Shown: piece after piece, positions 1 to 8,240 of the stretch
Numbering within the stretch: position 1 is the stretch's first letter
Layout of the letters: every line of letters starts with the position of its first letter
The notes under the pieces: generated by a model
Databases searched by the model: none
What the model saw: the letters and a program-made list of their open reading frames with translations, nothing else
What the model was told of the DNA's origin: nothing
Source of the DNA: Bifidobacterium scardovii JCM 12489 = DSM 13734
GTDB lineage: Bacteria > Actinomycetota > Actinomycetes > Actinomycetales > Bifidobacteriaceae
Direction: 5' to 3'
DNA length: 64,000 nucleotides
Assembly: GCF_001042635.1 (NCBI RefSeq)
Contig: NZ_AP012331.1
Location: 3,038,001-3,102,000, forward strand
Translations under genes and position numbers: made by a program

Positions 1-531
1 CTCCAGCCGGAGGGCGCCATCAACCGCCTGCTGGCCTCGTGGGGCTGGATCGACGCGCCGTTGCCGTTCTTCACCGACACGACGTGGGCGCGCGTGACCG
101 TGATCGTCGTGAACCTGTGGATCGGCATACCGTTCACCATCATGCAGATCACCGGCATCCTGCAGAATATCCCGGCCGACCAGTACGAGGCCGCCCGGCT
201 CGACGGCGCGAACTGGTGGCAGGTGTTCACCCGCATCACCATGCCGTATCTGGTGTTCGTGCTCACCCCGTACCTGATCACCACATTCACCGGGAACGTG
301 AACAACTTCAACGTGATCTACCTGCTGTCCGGAGGCAGCCCGACGCCGGTCGGCGACACGGCCGGCAAGACCGACCTGCTCATCACCTGGCTGTACAAGC
401 TCACCGTGGATCGCGGCGACTACAATCTCGGTGCCGTCATCGGCATCTTCACTTTCATCACGCTGGCCGCAGTCTCGCTGATCACCTACCGCAGCAGCGC
501 TTCTTACAAGAACGAGGGAGGGTTCCGATGA
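1..531 (+). CDS. ABC sugar transporter permease, MalF type (5' truncated by window)
   Basis: C-terminal part (176 codons visible) of an inner-membrane permease of a carbohydrate ABC importer. The reading frame is open from base 1, so the true start lies upstream. The cytoplasmic EAA loop that contacts the ATPase is visible (QYEAARLDGANWWQVFTRI), as are the MalF-type hydrophobic segments around it and the STxxGGSP-like periplasmic stretch (LLSGGSPTPVGD). Its TGA stop overlaps the next ATG (ATGA at 528-531), the normal coupling of a MalF-MalG pair. Pullulanase and 4-alpha-glucanotransferase follow, so malto-oligosaccharides are the likely cargo (inference). Confidence 0.93.
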   Translation, partial: LQPEGAINRLLASWGWIDAPLPFFTDTTWARVTVIVVNLWIGIPFTIMQITGILQNIPADQYEAARLDGANWWQVFTRITMPYLVFVLTPYLITTFTGNVNNFNVIYLLSGGSPTPVGDTAGKTDLLITWLYKLTVDRGDYNLGAVIGIFTFITLAAVSLITYRSSASYKNEGGFR

Positions 532-1448
532 ACAGCACCACAGTCAGGAACGACGCCGCACCCGCAAGCACCGCGCCAAGCGGCAACCCATTGTGGCATG
601 ACCAGCGCAAGCGCCGCATCGCCGGCGACATCCTCAGCCACCTGCTTCTCGCCGCACTATCCGTCATCTGGGTGATCCCGATCGCCTGGGTGCTGCTGGA
701 GAGCTTCAACAAGAATCCCGGTCCGTACAACGAGACGTTCTTCCCGGCCGAGTACACGCTCGACAACTACGTCAAGCTGTTCACCGACAACCATGTGCTC
801 AACTTCCCGCGCATGTTCATGCACACGCTGGTCATCTCGATCGTCGTATGCGCGATCAGCGTGTTCTTCGTGCTGTGCGTCGCGTTCTGCCTGAGCCGCA
901 TGCGCTTCCGCTTCCGCAAGTCGTTCATGAACATCGTGCTTGTGCTCGGCATGTTCCCCGGCATCATGTCGGTGGTGGTGATCTACTTCATCCTCAAGTC
1001 CTTGGGGCTCACGCAGGGCGCCGGCGTCACCGTCGCGCTGATCCTCGTCTATTCCGCGGGCTCCGGCGCAGGGTTCTACGTGATGAAGGGGTATATGGAC
1101 ACCATCCCCATGTCGCTCGACGAGGCGGCCTATCTCGACGGCTGCACCCGCTGGCAGGTGTTCACCAAGGTCATCATCCCCGTATGCAAGCCGATGCTGG
1201 TCTACCAGGCGCTCACGTCGTTTCTGGGTCCGTGGCTCGACTTCGTGATGGCCAAGGCGATCGCCCGCACGCAGGACAACTACACGGTGGCGCTGGGCCT
1301 GTACCAGATGCTCAGCCGCGAATACCTCAACGAATGGTTCGCCCGTTTCGCGGCTGCCGCCGTAATCATCTCGGTGCCGATCGCGATCCTGTTCATCGTG
1401 ATGCAGCGCTTCTATCAGGAGTCGATGAACGGCGCCATCAAGGGCTGA
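528..1448 (+). CDS. ABC sugar transporter permease, MalG type
   Basis: 306-aa inner-membrane permease, partner of the preceding MalF-type subunit. An N-terminal polar stretch of about 45 residues is followed by six predicted membrane segments. The EAA loop is SLDEAAYLDGCTRWQVFTKV. The ATG at 528 is chosen because it overlaps the upstream stop as ATGA and a GAGGGAGG ribosome site lies just before it; longer upstream frames only read through malF. The gene is followed by the pullulanase gene with about 120 bp between, so the two may be one operon. No ATP-binding subunit is encoded nearby; bifidobacterial systems of this kind are usually served by a shared MsmK-like ATPase (family knowledge). 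Confidence 0.95.
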   Translation: MNSTTVRNDAAPASTAPSGNPLWHDQRKRRIAGDILSHLLLAALSVIWVIPIAWVLLESFNKNPGPYNETFFPAEYTLDNYVKLFTDNHVLNFPRMFMHTLVISIVVCAISVFFVLCVAFCLSRMRFRFRKSFMNIVLVLGMFPGIMSVVVIYFILKSLGLTQGAGVTVALILVYSAGSGAGFYVMKGYMDTIPMSLDEAAYLDGCTRWQVFTKVIIPVCKPMLVYQALTSFLGPWLDFVMAKAIARTQDNYTVALGLYQMLSREYLNEWFARFAAAAVIISVPIAILFIVMQRFYQESMNGAIKG

Positions 1449-1567
1449 GTCCGCCAACCAGGGCGCCCCGGGCCATTGCCCAATATGGCCGGGGCGCACG
1501 ACCAACACATTGCACACGACTCGAACATCCCGGACACCCGACACCACACCCCGGAAGGAACACCGCC

Positions 1568-3598
1568 ATGGAGCAGCCAACCCCCGCATCGGCATCATCC
1601 GGCTGGACGCCGGCAGGCCAGGCCATGCCGTGCCCCGCCTATCCGATATACGCCGGCGACGATCTCGGCGCCTTCCCCGACGGCAACGGTACGACCTTCC
1701 GCGTGTGGGCGCCCACCGCCAGCGGAGGCGTGCTGCGACTGTTCGCCGTCGGCTCCCCCGGCGAGGCGTCCGGCGGAGCCGACGCCCCGACCGGCGTCCA
1801 TGAGCTCGCGCCGGGCCCGAACGGCACATGGCTGGCACGATGCGACGGCGTCGGCCACGGCACCTACTACGACTATGTGGTGCGGTTCCCGGACGGCACC
1901 GCCACCCGAACCGCCGATCCATGGGCCCGCGCGGCCGGCGTGAACGGCCGGCGCAGCATGGTCGTCGACCTGCGACTGACCGATCCCGACGGATGGCCGG
2001 CCGACCGCCGCCCCGCCGTTCCCGCCAGCGAACTGGTGATCTGGGAGACACATATCGGCGATTTCAGCAACGATCCGCACAGCGGCGTCCCGGCGACGCA
2101 CCGCGGCACCTACCTGGCCTTCACCGACGACTCCACCAGCGTGGACGGAACCGGGGAATACCCGACCTGCCTCGCGTATCTCAAGCGTCTCGGCGTCACC
2201 GCCGTGCAGATCATGCCGTTCTATGATTACGGCTCGGTGGACGAATCCGTCCCTCCCGGCGATCCGGGCCGCACCTACAACTGGGGGTACGACCCGCTCA
2301 ACTACAACGTGCCCGAAGGATCGTACAGCACCGATCCGTTCAACGGCTCCACGCGCATCCGGGAATGCAAGCGGATGGTCCAATCGCTGCATCGCGCCGG
2401 CATCAAGGTGATCATGGACGTGGTCTACAACCACATGTTCGACAACGACAACTGGTTCGAGCGCATGATCCCCGGCTACGCGCTGCGCCGGCGCGCGGAC
2501 GGCACGCTCTCCGACGGATCGGCCTGCGCCAACGACGTGGCCACCGAGCACCCGATGATGAGCAAGTACATCGTGGATTCGGTGGTCTATTGGGCGGCCG
2601 AATACCATATCGACGGCTTTCGGTTCGACCTGATGGGGCTGATCGACGTGGATACGATGAATGCAATCCGGGCGGCGCTCGACTCGTTGCCCGGCGGCGC
2701 ATCGATACTCATGTACGGCGAGCCATGGGCGGCGCGCAAGACCGAACTCGAGCCGGGCACGATGGCGGCGGACAAGCGCGGGATGCCGTATCTGGACCCC
2801 CGCATCGGCGCATTCTGCGATGCCACGCGCGATGCGGTGCGCGGCCATGTCTTCCATCGACGGGAGCCCGGCTATCTGACCGGCGCGGCGGCCGATTATG
2901 CGCCCGATATCCGCCATGCAGCCGACGCCTGGCGCGGCACGCCCCATGAAACGGCCGGCGTGGCGCAGGTGATGCAATACGCATCCGCGCACGACGACCT
3001 GACCTTGTGGGACAAGCTGTGCGCGGCGATGCGGCGCATGCCGGCCGACGCCGACTACGCGGGAGAAGGCGCCGGCTCCGCCGATCTGCTGCGCGCGAAC
3101 CGCCTGGCCGCCGGCATCGTGTTCGCCTCGGCCGGCACGCCGTTCATGCTGGGCGGCGAGGAATTCGCCCGCACCAAATATGGCGTATCCGATTCGTTCA
3201 ACAGCCCGGCGCCGCTGAACCAATTGGATTGGCGGCGCACACGGCGGTTCGCGTCACTGGTCGATCACTATCGGGCACTGATCCAACTGCGCCGCGCCGA
3301 TCCGGCTTACTTCGGCGGGGCGCGCATGGTGGTGCCGCGAACCGACGAGATCGTCGTGTTCCGCGTTGGAGGCGACTGCATAGCGATCAATCCGACCGGC
3401 AACGTGCAGTACCAGAGCACCGCCGATCTGGCAACACCCGCTCCATACGGCGAGGTGGCGGGAACCGCGCCGCATGCGTGGTCATGCGTCTACTGCTCCG
3501 AGGACCTCACCCCCGGCGAGACCGCTGACCGACGGCTGGAACTGCCCCCGTTCAGTTTCACCATATGGCGCCGCACGAGGGCACGGCGCGAGGCATGA
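1568..3598 (+). CDS. pulA: Type I pullulanase (GH13, alpha-1,6 debranching)
   Basis: 676-aa cytoplasmic debranching enzyme that hydrolyses alpha-1,6 links in pullulan, limit dextrins or branched malto-oligosaccharides. An N-terminal CBM48-like beta domain (about 30-130) precedes the GH13 barrel. The type I signature YNWGYDP is at 237-243. The nucleophile is Asp354 in DGFRFDLMG, the acid/base is Glu385 in YGEPWA, and the third acid is in HDDLTLWDK (about 476). There is no signal peptide. The ATG at 1568 follows GGAAGGA and fits the start of the CBM48 region; longer upstream frames overlap malG. With the importer upstream and malQ downstream it forms a branched-maltodextrin pathway. Confidence 0.93.
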   Translation: MEQPTPASASSGWTPAGQAMPCPAYPIYAGDDLGAFPDGNGTTFRVWAPTASGGVLRLFAVGSPGEASGGADAPTGVHELAPGPNGTWLARCDGVGHGTYYDYVVRFPDGTATRTADPWARAAGVNGRRSMVVDLRLTDPDGWPADRRPAVPASELVIWETHIGDFSNDPHSGVPATHRGTYLAFTDDSTSVDGTGEYPTCLAYLKRLGVTAVQIMPFYDYGSVDESVPPGDPGRTYNWGYDPLNYNVPEGSYSTDPFNGSTRIRECKRMVQSLHRAGIKVIMDVVYNHMFDNDNWFERMIPGYALRRRADGTLSDGSACANDVATEHPMMSKYIVDSVVYWAAEYHIDGFRFDLMGLIDVDTMNAIRAALDSLPGGASILMYGEPWAARKTELEPGTMAADKRGMPYLDPRIGAFCDATRDAVRGHVFHRREPGYLTGAAADYAPDIRHAADAWRGTPHETAGVAQVMQYASAHDDLTLWDKLCAAMRRMPADADYAGEGAGSADLLRANRLAAGIVFASAGTPFMLGGEEFARTKYGVSDSFNSPAPLNQLDWRRTRRFASLVDHYRALIQLRRADPAYFGGARMVVPRTDEIVVFRVGGDCIAINPTGNVQYQSTADLATPAPYGEVAGTAPHAWSCVYCSEDLTPGETADRRLELPPFSFTIWRRTRARREA

Positions 3599-3666
3599 TC
3601 CGGTGCACGCCACCCGGCGCGCACCGCCCATATCACTTATAGCTAACCTATGGCAAGGAGAGCCGC

Positions 3667-4410
3667 ATGAACGCGCACACGCAGACCCGGGGACTGTCCG
3701 TTTTCCGTCTCAAGGTGATCGGCGCGGCGCTGCTGGCATGCGAACCGGTCGGCGCGATGATGCTGCCGGCCGGAGCCGGCAGAGGCGCCATCGACCCCGC
3801 AAGCCTGAGCATGCCCGCCCTGACGCTCGCCGTGCTCTGCGAGGCCGTCTCATGGATAGCCGCGCCGATCTATGCCTGGCTGCTGACATGGGGATACGCC
3901 CGCACACGCAGCACATGGCATTATGCCCTGCGGCTGCTCGCTCTCGCCGCCGTCACGGAAGCGCCCTACGATCTGTCGACCTCGGGCCGGCCGGTCGACT
4001 GGCATTCGCAGAACCCGGTATTCGCGCTGGCGATCACGCTGGCCGCGCTGGCGCTGATCGACCAGTTCCGTGACCGGCCGCCCGCCGTGCGCCGGCTGGT
4101 TGTCGTAATCGTCACCGCCGCCGGCGTGGTCTGGATGGTCGTCGGCCGCATCGGGGTACGCCAGCAGATCATGAATCTTGGCGTCCTGATCCTGCTTTCG
4201 GCGATCATCTTCCATCTCGGTTCCAAACGGGAGAACACGATGATGCTGGGCGCCGCCGCAATCGGAGCGCTGTGCTGCATCACGCCCGCGTTCGGCGCCG
4301 CCATACTCCATTACCGCAACGGAGTTCCGGGGTATTCGCGGGCATGGGCGCGCGTCGCCTTCTACGCGCTCTACCCCGCGATGCTCCTGATCGCCGCCAC
4401 GCTGCAGTGA
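3667..4410 (+). CDS. TraX-like membrane acyltransferase family protein
   Basis: 247-aa protein with about seven hydrophobic segments. The start resembles the TraX family (FRLKVIGAALLACEPVG), followed by the typical APIYAWLLTWGYARTRS segment, an RLL..AAVTEAPYDL stretch and an NPVFALAITLAALALID segment. TraX of conjugative plasmids acetylates pilin, but chromosomal relatives have no proven role, and nothing conjugative is present here. It sits between pulA and malQ, with a ribosome site AAGGAG before the ATG. A role in modifying a surface glycan or an extracellular sugar is only a guess. Confidence 0.75.
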   Translation: MNAHTQTRGLSVFRLKVIGAALLACEPVGAMMLPAGAGRGAIDPASLSMPALTLAVLCEAVSWIAAPIYAWLLTWGYARTRSTWHYALRLLALAAVTEAPYDLSTSGRPVDWHSQNPVFALAITLAALALIDQFRDRPPAVRRLVVVIVTAAGVVWMVVGRIGVRQQIMNLGVLILLSAIIFHLGSKRENTMMLGAAAIGALCCITPAFGAAILHYRNGVPGYSRAWARVAFYALYPAMLLIAATLQ

Positions 4411-4532
4411 CGCCCCGGCTCCAGCCGCCGGCGGAATGCCATGAGGCATCGGCCGCACGGCGCGGTCTTGCGGATCGGGATGCCACGGCACAGCCATCAT
4501 GCACCAATCCGCACAGCAAAACACCGTCGTAT

Positions 4533-4546
4533 TGCAAACGATGTCA
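4533..4546. promoter_or_regulatory. LacI-type operator candidate upstream of malQ
   Basis: TGCAAACGATGTCA matches 11 of 14 positions of the TGAYAACGTTRTCA motif found beside the two MalR-like LacI genes in this window. It lies 129 bp before the malQ start. Confidence 0.4.
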
Positions 4547-4674
4547 ATACGCGGTATCTTCAGAATACATATGTTTGCCAATACCGTCGAAACACTGGCG
4601 CCGCGAAGTTGCAGCACGACGGGCACAGATGCACCGGCGCGCTGACGCACCACATCCAGTCAAGGAGAGCATCG

Positions 4675-6912
4675 ATGAGCGAGATTGCCAACACAGTATC
4701 CGAGCACACCCCCGAAGCATCAACCAAACCCAATGACGCCAATACCGCAAGGACCGAAAGCCCCGAGCGGCTCGCCCGCCCGCTGATCCGGCTCTCCAAA
4801 GCCGCCGGCGTGTCGACGTCGTATATCGACCAGCTCGGAACCTACGTCGAGATCGACGACGACGTACTGGTCGACGTCCTCGGCGCGCTCGGGGTCGACG
4901 CGTCGAGCGACGAGGCGATCGACCGCTCGATCGCCGATATCGAAGAGCAAAACAGCAAACGTTTGCTGCCCCAGCAGACCATCGTCGCCGCGGCGGGGGC
5001 GCCCGCCACGGTAACCCTGCACTGCGGCGGGGACGAGAAGCCCTCCGCGGCCATCACCCTGGAGGACGGCACCGTGCTTCATGGCGCGCCGGGCGACATC
5101 CGCCCCGGGGATAACCCCACGGAACAGGTCCTTTCGCTGCCAACCGATCTGCCGATCGGCTACCACACGCTCAGCGTCGCCGCCGGCGAGCGCGAAGCCA
5201 CCGCCACGCTGATGGTCGCCCCCGGGCGCATCCCGCTGCCCGAAGCCGTCGAGGAGCATCCGCGCTGGGGCTGGATGGCGCAGATGTATTCCATCCGGTC
5301 CAAGGATTCGTGGGGCGTCGGCGACTATGGCGACCTCAGGCGGCTGCTGGTCGATGCGGCCACCGAATCCGGCGCCGACTTCATGCTGATCAACCCGATC
5401 CACGCCGGCGCGCCGATCCCGCCGCTCGAGCCCTCCCCCTATCTGCCCGAGTCCCGCCGGTTCCTCAACGTCACGTACATCCGCCCCCAGGACATCGCCG
5501 AATACGGCGAGCTGAGCGACAGCGACCGCAGCCGCATCGCCGCGCTGCACGCCGCCGTGGCCCCCTGCAACGACGATCCGAATCCGCTGGACATCAATGA
5601 GGCCTGGTCCGCCAAGCGCCAGGCGCTGCGCATCATCTTCGACCACCCGCGTTCCGCCGAGCGCGAGGCCGCGTTCGCGCGGTTCAAGGAGCAGGCCGGC
5701 CCGGATCTCGACTCGTTCGCCACATGGTGCCTGGCCTTCGAGGTGTGGGGCGCGCCGTGGGAGCCGGACTCGTGGTTCGGCCGCACCGATCGCACGTCGC
5801 CCGAGGTCTCCGGTCTGGTGCGCGACCATCATGATCTGTTCGAGTTCAACCGCTGGCTGCAGTGGATCGCCGACGAGCAGGTGTCCTCGGCGCAGCGGGC
5901 CGCGAAGGACGCCGGCATGGCGCTGGGCCTGATGCAGGACATGGCCGTCGGCGTGCACGCACTGGGCGCCGACGTGTGGTGGAGCCCCGAGCGCTTCGCC
6001 GTCGGCAGCGTGACGGTCGGCTGCCCGCCGGACTTCTACAACCAGCAGGGGCAGGACTGGGGCCAGCCGCCGTTCAACCCGCGCTATCTGGAACGGACCG
6101 GCTACCGGGTGTACCGCGAGATGGTGCATTCGATGTTCGCGCACGCCGGCGCGGTGCGCATCGACCATGTGCTCGGCCTGTTCCGCCTGTGGTGGATCCC
6201 GCGGGGCAAGGGCGCGAAGGGCGGCGCCTACGTGACGTACAACCACGAGGCGATGATCGCCGTGCTGTCCATCGAGGCGACCCGCGCGAACGGCATGGTG
6301 ATCGGCGAGGATCTGGGCACGGTGCCCGATTACGTGCGCCGCGTGCTGGCCGCGCACGGCGTGCTGGGCACCGACGTCGCATGGTTCGCCCGCGTCGACG
6401 ATTCGCCGAACGCCGGCGACCCATACGCGCCGCCGAGCGACTACCGCCGGCAGGCGCTGGCCTCGGTGACCACGCACGATCTGCCGCCGACCGCGGGCTA
6501 TCTGGAATTCGAGCACGTCCAGCTGCGCGAGAAGCTGCACCTGCTCACCGAACCGGTGGAGGAGTTCGCAAAATCGGCCGCCGCCGAGCGGCAGGCCATG
6601 CTGGACATGCTGGTGGAGGGCGGCTGGCTGGACGCCGAAGCGGCCGCGGACGTGCCCGCGCATGAGCAGTGCATCGTCGAGGCGATGCACGCCATGCTGA
6701 CGGCCACGCCGTCCGTGCTACGCCAGGCCGCGATCGTGGACGGCACCGGCCAGCACGCCACGGTGAACCAGCCGGGCACCTCCGACCAGTATCCGAACTG
6801 GCGCATTCCGCTGGTCGACGCGGCCGGAGCCATCGTGCACACCGACGAGGTCTTCGCCAACCCGCGCGTGCTGTCGCTCGCCGCGGTCATGCGAGGCGAG
6901 CGCCGGGACTGA
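4675..6912 (+). CDS. malQ: 4-alpha-glucanotransferase (amylomaltase, GH77)
   Basis: 745-aa cytoplasmic disproportionating enzyme that transfers alpha-1,4-glucan segments between maltodextrins, releasing glucose. The N-terminal extension (about 1-200, including a small beta domain) is typical of actinobacterial MalQ. GH77 motifs follow: WGWMAQMYSIRSKDSWGVGDYGDLRRL cannot be split from the family and includes the GVGDYGDL core. Then come VRIDHVLGLFRLWWIP with the nucleophile Asp, GEDLGTVPDYVR with the acid/base Glu, and TTHDLPPTAGY. ATG at 4675 follows AAGGAGAG at ideal spacing. An operator-like site is 129 bp upstream and a strong hairpin follows the stop. Confidence 0.95.
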   Translation: MSEIANTVSEHTPEASTKPNDANTARTESPERLARPLIRLSKAAGVSTSYIDQLGTYVEIDDDVLVDVLGALGVDASSDEAIDRSIADIEEQNSKRLLPQQTIVAAAGAPATVTLHCGGDEKPSAAITLEDGTVLHGAPGDIRPGDNPTEQVLSLPTDLPIGYHTLSVAAGEREATATLMVAPGRIPLPEAVEEHPRWGWMAQMYSIRSKDSWGVGDYGDLRRLLVDAATESGADFMLINPIHAGAPIPPLEPSPYLPESRRFLNVTYIRPQDIAEYGELSDSDRSRIAALHAAVAPCNDDPNPLDINEAWSAKRQALRIIFDHPRSAEREAAFARFKEQAGPDLDSFATWCLAFEVWGAPWEPDSWFGRTDRTSPEVSGLVRDHHDLFEFNRWLQWIADEQVSSAQRAAKDAGMALGLMQDMAVGVHALGADVWWSPERFAVGSVTVGCPPDFYNQQGQDWGQPPFNPRYLERTGYRVYREMVHSMFAHAGAVRIDHVLGLFRLWWIPRGKGAKGGAYVTYNHEAMIAVLSIEATRANGMVIGEDLGTVPDYVRRVLAAHGVLGTDVAWFARVDDSPNAGDPYAPPSDYRRQALASVTTHDLPPTAGYLEFEHVQLREKLHLLTEPVEEFAKSAAAERQAMLDMLVEGGWLDAEAAADVPAHEQCIVEAMHAMLTATPSVLRQAAIVDGTGQHATVNQPGTSDQYPNWRIPLVDAAGAIVHTDEVFANPRVLSLAAVMRGERRD

Positions 6913-6920
6913 ACGCCCCG

Positions 6921-6957
6921 CGCCGCTTGCGAACTGCGTTGCCGTTCGCAAGCGGCG
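6921..6957 (+). terminator. Hairpin terminator after malQ
   Basis: A perfect 14-bp inverted repeat (6921-6934 with 6944-6957, arm CGCCGCTTGCGAAC) and a 9-nt loop start 9 bp after the stop. No clear T-run follows, so it may be a factor-dependent or weak intrinsic terminator. Confidence 0.6.
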
Positions 6958-7072
6958 TTGCCGCCCGCTCCCGGTGTCGTCATCCGGCGTCGCAACAGGC
7001 GGCAACGCCGGGGGGCGGCGCCCCAAACGGGCAGCGTCACGGACCCGCTGCGGTAGCGTTGGCGTCATGCGT

Positions 7073-7090
7073 ATGATAACGTTGTCTTAT
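7073..7090. promoter_or_regulatory. MalR-type operator before the LacI gene
   Basis: ATGATAACGTTGTCTTAT contains GATAACGTTGTC, a near-perfect palindrome centred on CG. A TATGAT -10-like hexamer overlaps it (7072-7077), so binding would block transcription. This suggests autoregulation of the downstream LacI gene. Confidence 0.6.
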
Positions 7091-7128
7091 CAGATCGTTG
7101 TTGTACCTTCAACGTGAGCGAGGACGCC

Positions 7129-8142
7129 ATGACCAAAGCAAGCATTCAGGCGGTGGCCGCCGAGGCGGGGGTTTCGGTGTCGACGGTGTCGCGCACCTTC
7201 GCCAAGCCGGATCTCGTATTGCCCGAAACCCGTACCAGGGTGATGGCCGCAGCGCAGAAACTCGACTTCCAGGTCTCCCGGTCGGCGGCCGCGCTCAAGT
7301 CCGGGCAGTCCTTCCGCATCGCCCTGCTGCACTCGGACCGCATCAGCACATGGTTCAATGCCAACGTTTACGAGGGCCTCAATTCCGTATTCCATCCGGC
7401 CGGGTACGACCTGTCGCTGTACGGCATGCCCAATGCGCAGACCCGGCACGAGTTCTTCACCGACATGCCGGTGCGGCGCAACGTGGACGCGGTCATCGTG
7501 TGCTCCTTCGACATCGACCCGGATGAGGTCGGCCGCCTCAAGAACATCAACGTGCCGATCGTCGGCATCAACATCCCCTCGACCGACGGGTTCGACGCGT
7601 CGGTCAGCATCGACAACAAGCAGGCCATGCACATGGCCGTGGAGCACTTGGTATCACTCGGCCACCGCCGCATCGCCTTCGTGTACGGGGCGCCGGACGA
7701 CTCGTCGCAGCTGCGCTTCAGCGCCGACGAGCGTCTGCGGGGGCTGCTCGACGCCTGTGCGGCCCACCCCGACGTGCAGGCCGAGCAGATCCGCTTCACT
7801 GGCCACGACGACCCGACCAACATGGTGATCGCCCAGCTGACCACGATGTCGCCGGCGCCGACCGCGGTGTGCTTCCAGACCGACGAGGTCGCGCTGCCGG
7901 TCCTGTACCGGCTCCCCCAATACGGGCGCCGCATCCCGCAGGATCTCTCGCTGATCGGCTTCGACGACATCCCGTTCTGCGCCAAGATCGGCCTGACCAC
8001 GCTGCGGCAGAATCCGTACGATCTGGGCGCGAGCGCCGCGCGCAAGACGCTCGATCTGATGAGCCACAAGCCGCTGGACCAGCAGTTCGAGGCGATACGC
8101 CCGCAACTGATCCTGCGCGACACCACCGCCATCGCGGCCTAG
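7129..8142 (+). CDS. LacI-family regulator (MalR-like), first paralogue
   Basis: 337-aa LacI/GalR repressor. The helix-turn-helix is at 4-25 (SIQAVAAEAGVSVSTVSRTF), followed by a periplasmic-binding-protein-like effector domain. It is closely similar to the regulator at 21.9 kb through the HTH and the domain start (RSAAALKSGQSFRIALL versus RSAMVLKSGRALRVALL; PVRRNVDAVIV versus PIRRNADAVIV). ATG 7129 follows GAGG; a GTG at 7114 would add five residues and is less likely. Its likely operator GATAACGTTGTC lies directly upstream. It is followed by GH31, which it probably controls together with malto-oligosaccharide genes (inference). Confidence 0.92.
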   Translation: MTKASIQAVAAEAGVSVSTVSRTFAKPDLVLPETRTRVMAAAQKLDFQVSRSAAALKSGQSFRIALLHSDRISTWFNANVYEGLNSVFHPAGYDLSLYGMPNAQTRHEFFTDMPVRRNVDAVIVCSFDIDPDEVGRLKNINVPIVGINIPSTDGFDASVSIDNKQAMHMAVEHLVSLGHRRIAFVYGAPDDSSQLRFSADERLRGLLDACAAHPDVQAEQIRFTGHDDPTNMVIAQLTTMSPAPTAVCFQTDEVALPVLYRLPQYGRRIPQDLSLIGFDDIPFCAKIGLTTLRQNPYDLGASAARKTLDLMSHKPLDQQFEAIRPQLILRDTTAIAA

Positions 8143-8240
8143 CCGCAAGCGGCCCCTCCATTCGCCGGCGGCGAGAACGGCCCTCCATCCGCGCCGTCCA
8201 GCAACCAACCATGTCCGCAACCCCAAGCAAAGGAGCTCCC

